Below are positions 14,289 to 15,153 of a stretch of DNA of 15,153 nt, piece by piece. Origin of the DNA: Planctomycetota bacterium (lineage in GTDB: Bacteria; Planctomycetota; UBA8742; JACQVU01); the NCBI GenBank assembly GCA_016209585.1, contig JACQVU010000258.1, positions 1 to 15,153 of the forward strand. The letters are read 5' to 3'. The notes beneath the pieces were generated by a model that did not search any database, was not told where the DNA came from, and saw nothing but the letters and a program-made list of their open reading frames with translations. A program made the translations under genes and the position numbers. How positions within the stretch are numbered: position 1 is the first letter of the stretch; every line of letters starts with the position of its first letter.

Positions 14289-15153
14289 TCACCCGGCCGG
14301 ATGTTTCTGAAGGTCCACGTTCCACGCCAGGTCCAACTCCCCGCCGGCCGGCGCGCGGGGGCCACGCCGCGCCCACACGCCGGGAATCCGCGCCGCGCAT
14401 CGCGGACAGCAGCCGTCGCGCACCGCCACCCGGTGGACGCGGTACCCCGTGCGCTCCACCAGCAACTCGCCGCAGGCGTGGCAGAAGGTGCACTCCCGCT
14501 CGCCGGCGCGCATGTTGCCCAGGTAGACGTACCTCAGCCCCGCCTCCCGGCCGAGGTCGTGGCCGCGCAGCAGCGTCGCCCGCTCCGTCGGCCCCCGGTC
14601 CGTCATCTTGTAGTCGGGATGGAACGCCGTCAAATGCCAGGGCACGTTCACCGAGACGCCGGCCAGGAACCGGGCGATGTTCCGCAGTTCCTCCGGCGTG
14701 TCGTTGAACCCCGGCACCACCAGCGTCACCACCTCCACCCAGAACCCCAGGTCCACCAGCCGCTCGATGGTCGCCAGCACGTTGTCCAGCGCCCCGCCCA
14801 GCCGCCGGTAGGCGCGATCGCTGAACCCCTTCAGGTCCACCTTGTAGAAGTCCAGGTGGGGCCGCAGGTAGGCCAGAACCTCCGGCGTCCCGTTGCCGTT
14901 GGAGACGAACGCCGTGCGCAACCCGCGCGCCCGCGCCGTCCGGAACACGGAAGCCGCCCACTCCGCCGTGATCAGCGGCTCGTTGTAGGTGCTGGCCACC
15001 ACCGCCGCGTCGTGGCGCTCGGCCATCTCCACGATCTCCCGCGCCGTCATGCGCCGCGCCGGCGCCACCGCCTCGGGGTCTCGCACCGCCTGCGACGTGA
15101 TCCAGTTCTGGCAGTAGCCGCACTTGAAGTCGCACCCCAGCATGCCGAACGAG
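14289..15153 (-). CDS. amrS: AmmeMemoRadiSam-type radical SAM enzyme (5' end outside window)
   Basis: The last 287 codons of a radical SAM enzyme; the frame stays open to the window edge. The fragment begins SFGMLGCDFKCGYCQNW, whose CX3CX2C binds the [4Fe-4S] cluster that cleaves S-adenosylmethionine. The Met in that phrase is internal and not the start. Further family features are STYNEPL, a KVDLKGFSDRAYR block, VVPGFNDTPEEL, and WHLTAFHPDYKM. Near the C-terminus are two extra cysteine pairs, CTFCHACGELL and CCPRCAARIPGVW, which match the zinc-like end of AmrS proteins. Full-length relatives have about 330-350 residues, so only about 50 are missing. AmrS proteins usually occur with AMMECR1- and Memo-like partners; none is visible here. 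Older annotations call such proteins pyruvate formate-lyase activating enzyme homologues. No pyruvate formate-lyase gene is seen. Confidence 0.9.
   Translation of the reverse strand, partial: SFGMLGCDFKCGYCQNWITSQAVRDPEAVAPARRMTAREIVEMAERHDAAVVASTYNEPLITAEWAASVFRTARARGLRTAFVSNGNGTPEVLAYLRPHLDFYKVDLKGFSDRAYRRLGGALDNVLATIERLVDLGFWVEVVTLVVPGFNDTPEELRNIARFLAGVSVNVPWHLTAFHPDYKMTDRGPTERATLLRGHDLGREAGLRYVYLGNMRAGERECTFCHACGELLVERTGYRVHRVAVRDGCCPRCAARIPGVWARRGPRAPAGGELDLAWNVDLQKHPAG

Noticed and set aside
14237..14365. N-terminal extension of the exported protein to an ATG at 14365
   Set aside because: It would overlap the radical SAM coding region and bury the signal peptide; the ATG at 14236 fits better.

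Overview
The window is about 15 kb of very GC-rich bacterial DNA (by eye near 70% G+C). Every gene I can support lies on the minus strand, so the biological order runs from position 15153 down to 1. A MoxR ATPase, a DUF58 protein and two large BatA-like VWA proteins, together with Sec-type signal peptides and interspersed short repeats in the gaps, suggest an uncultured or environmental Gram-negative bacterium of the Planctomycetota/Verrucomicrobiota/Lentisphaerota kind. That taxonomic guess is weak: no rRNA or other marker gene is present.

Layout, in the direction of transcription. (1) 15153-14289: 3' part of an AmmeMemoRadiSam-type radical SAM enzyme, cut by the window edge. (2) 14236-13319: exported protein of unknown function. 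(3) 13229-11067: membrane protein with three N-terminal membrane segments and a very long coiled coil. (4) 11027-9957: membrane-anchored NHL-repeat beta-propeller. (5) 9949-6536: giant membrane protein with two VWA-type domains around a glutamine-amidotransferase-like domain. (6) 6436-5441: MoxR-family AAA+ ATPase. (7) 5444-4980: small protein with a TPR-like stretch and a basic/proline-rich tail. (8) 4976-4086: DUF58 protein. (9) 4081-2042: BatA-like VWA membrane protein. Then, separated by repeat-bearing gaps: (10) 1927-980, a family 2 glycosyltransferase, and (11) 578-1, the first 192 residues of an exported helical protein with its own likely sigma70 promoter.

Genes 4-5 and 6-9 are packed with gaps of 7 nt or less, or overlap (ATGA at 5441-5444), and genes 2-9 probably form one long operon. 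The core (MoxR, DUF58, BatA-like VWA, helper proteins) is the known MoxR/Bat arrangement, in which an AAA+ ATPase is thought to act with VWA proteins as a metal-dependent chaperone or assembly machine at the membrane. What is less usual is the set of extra parts: an anchored NHL propeller, a 720-residue coiled-coil membrane protein, and a 1137-residue VWA/GATase-like protein lacking some of the expected active-site residues. Most of these look built to display large domains in the periplasm, so I read the operon as an envelope machine of unknown substrate. It is a variation on a known theme rather than a clearly new system.

The intergenic gaps are worth attention. They carry a roughly 200-bp inverted-repeat element (728-927), two kinds of 7-bp tandem repeat (1948-1975 and 1996-2030), a second copy of the G-rich heptamer array 4.5 kb away (6495-6515), and hairpins that involve or adjoin stop codons (2034-2051 and 6519-6535). 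No tRNA, rRNA, CRISPR array, transposase or phage gene was seen.
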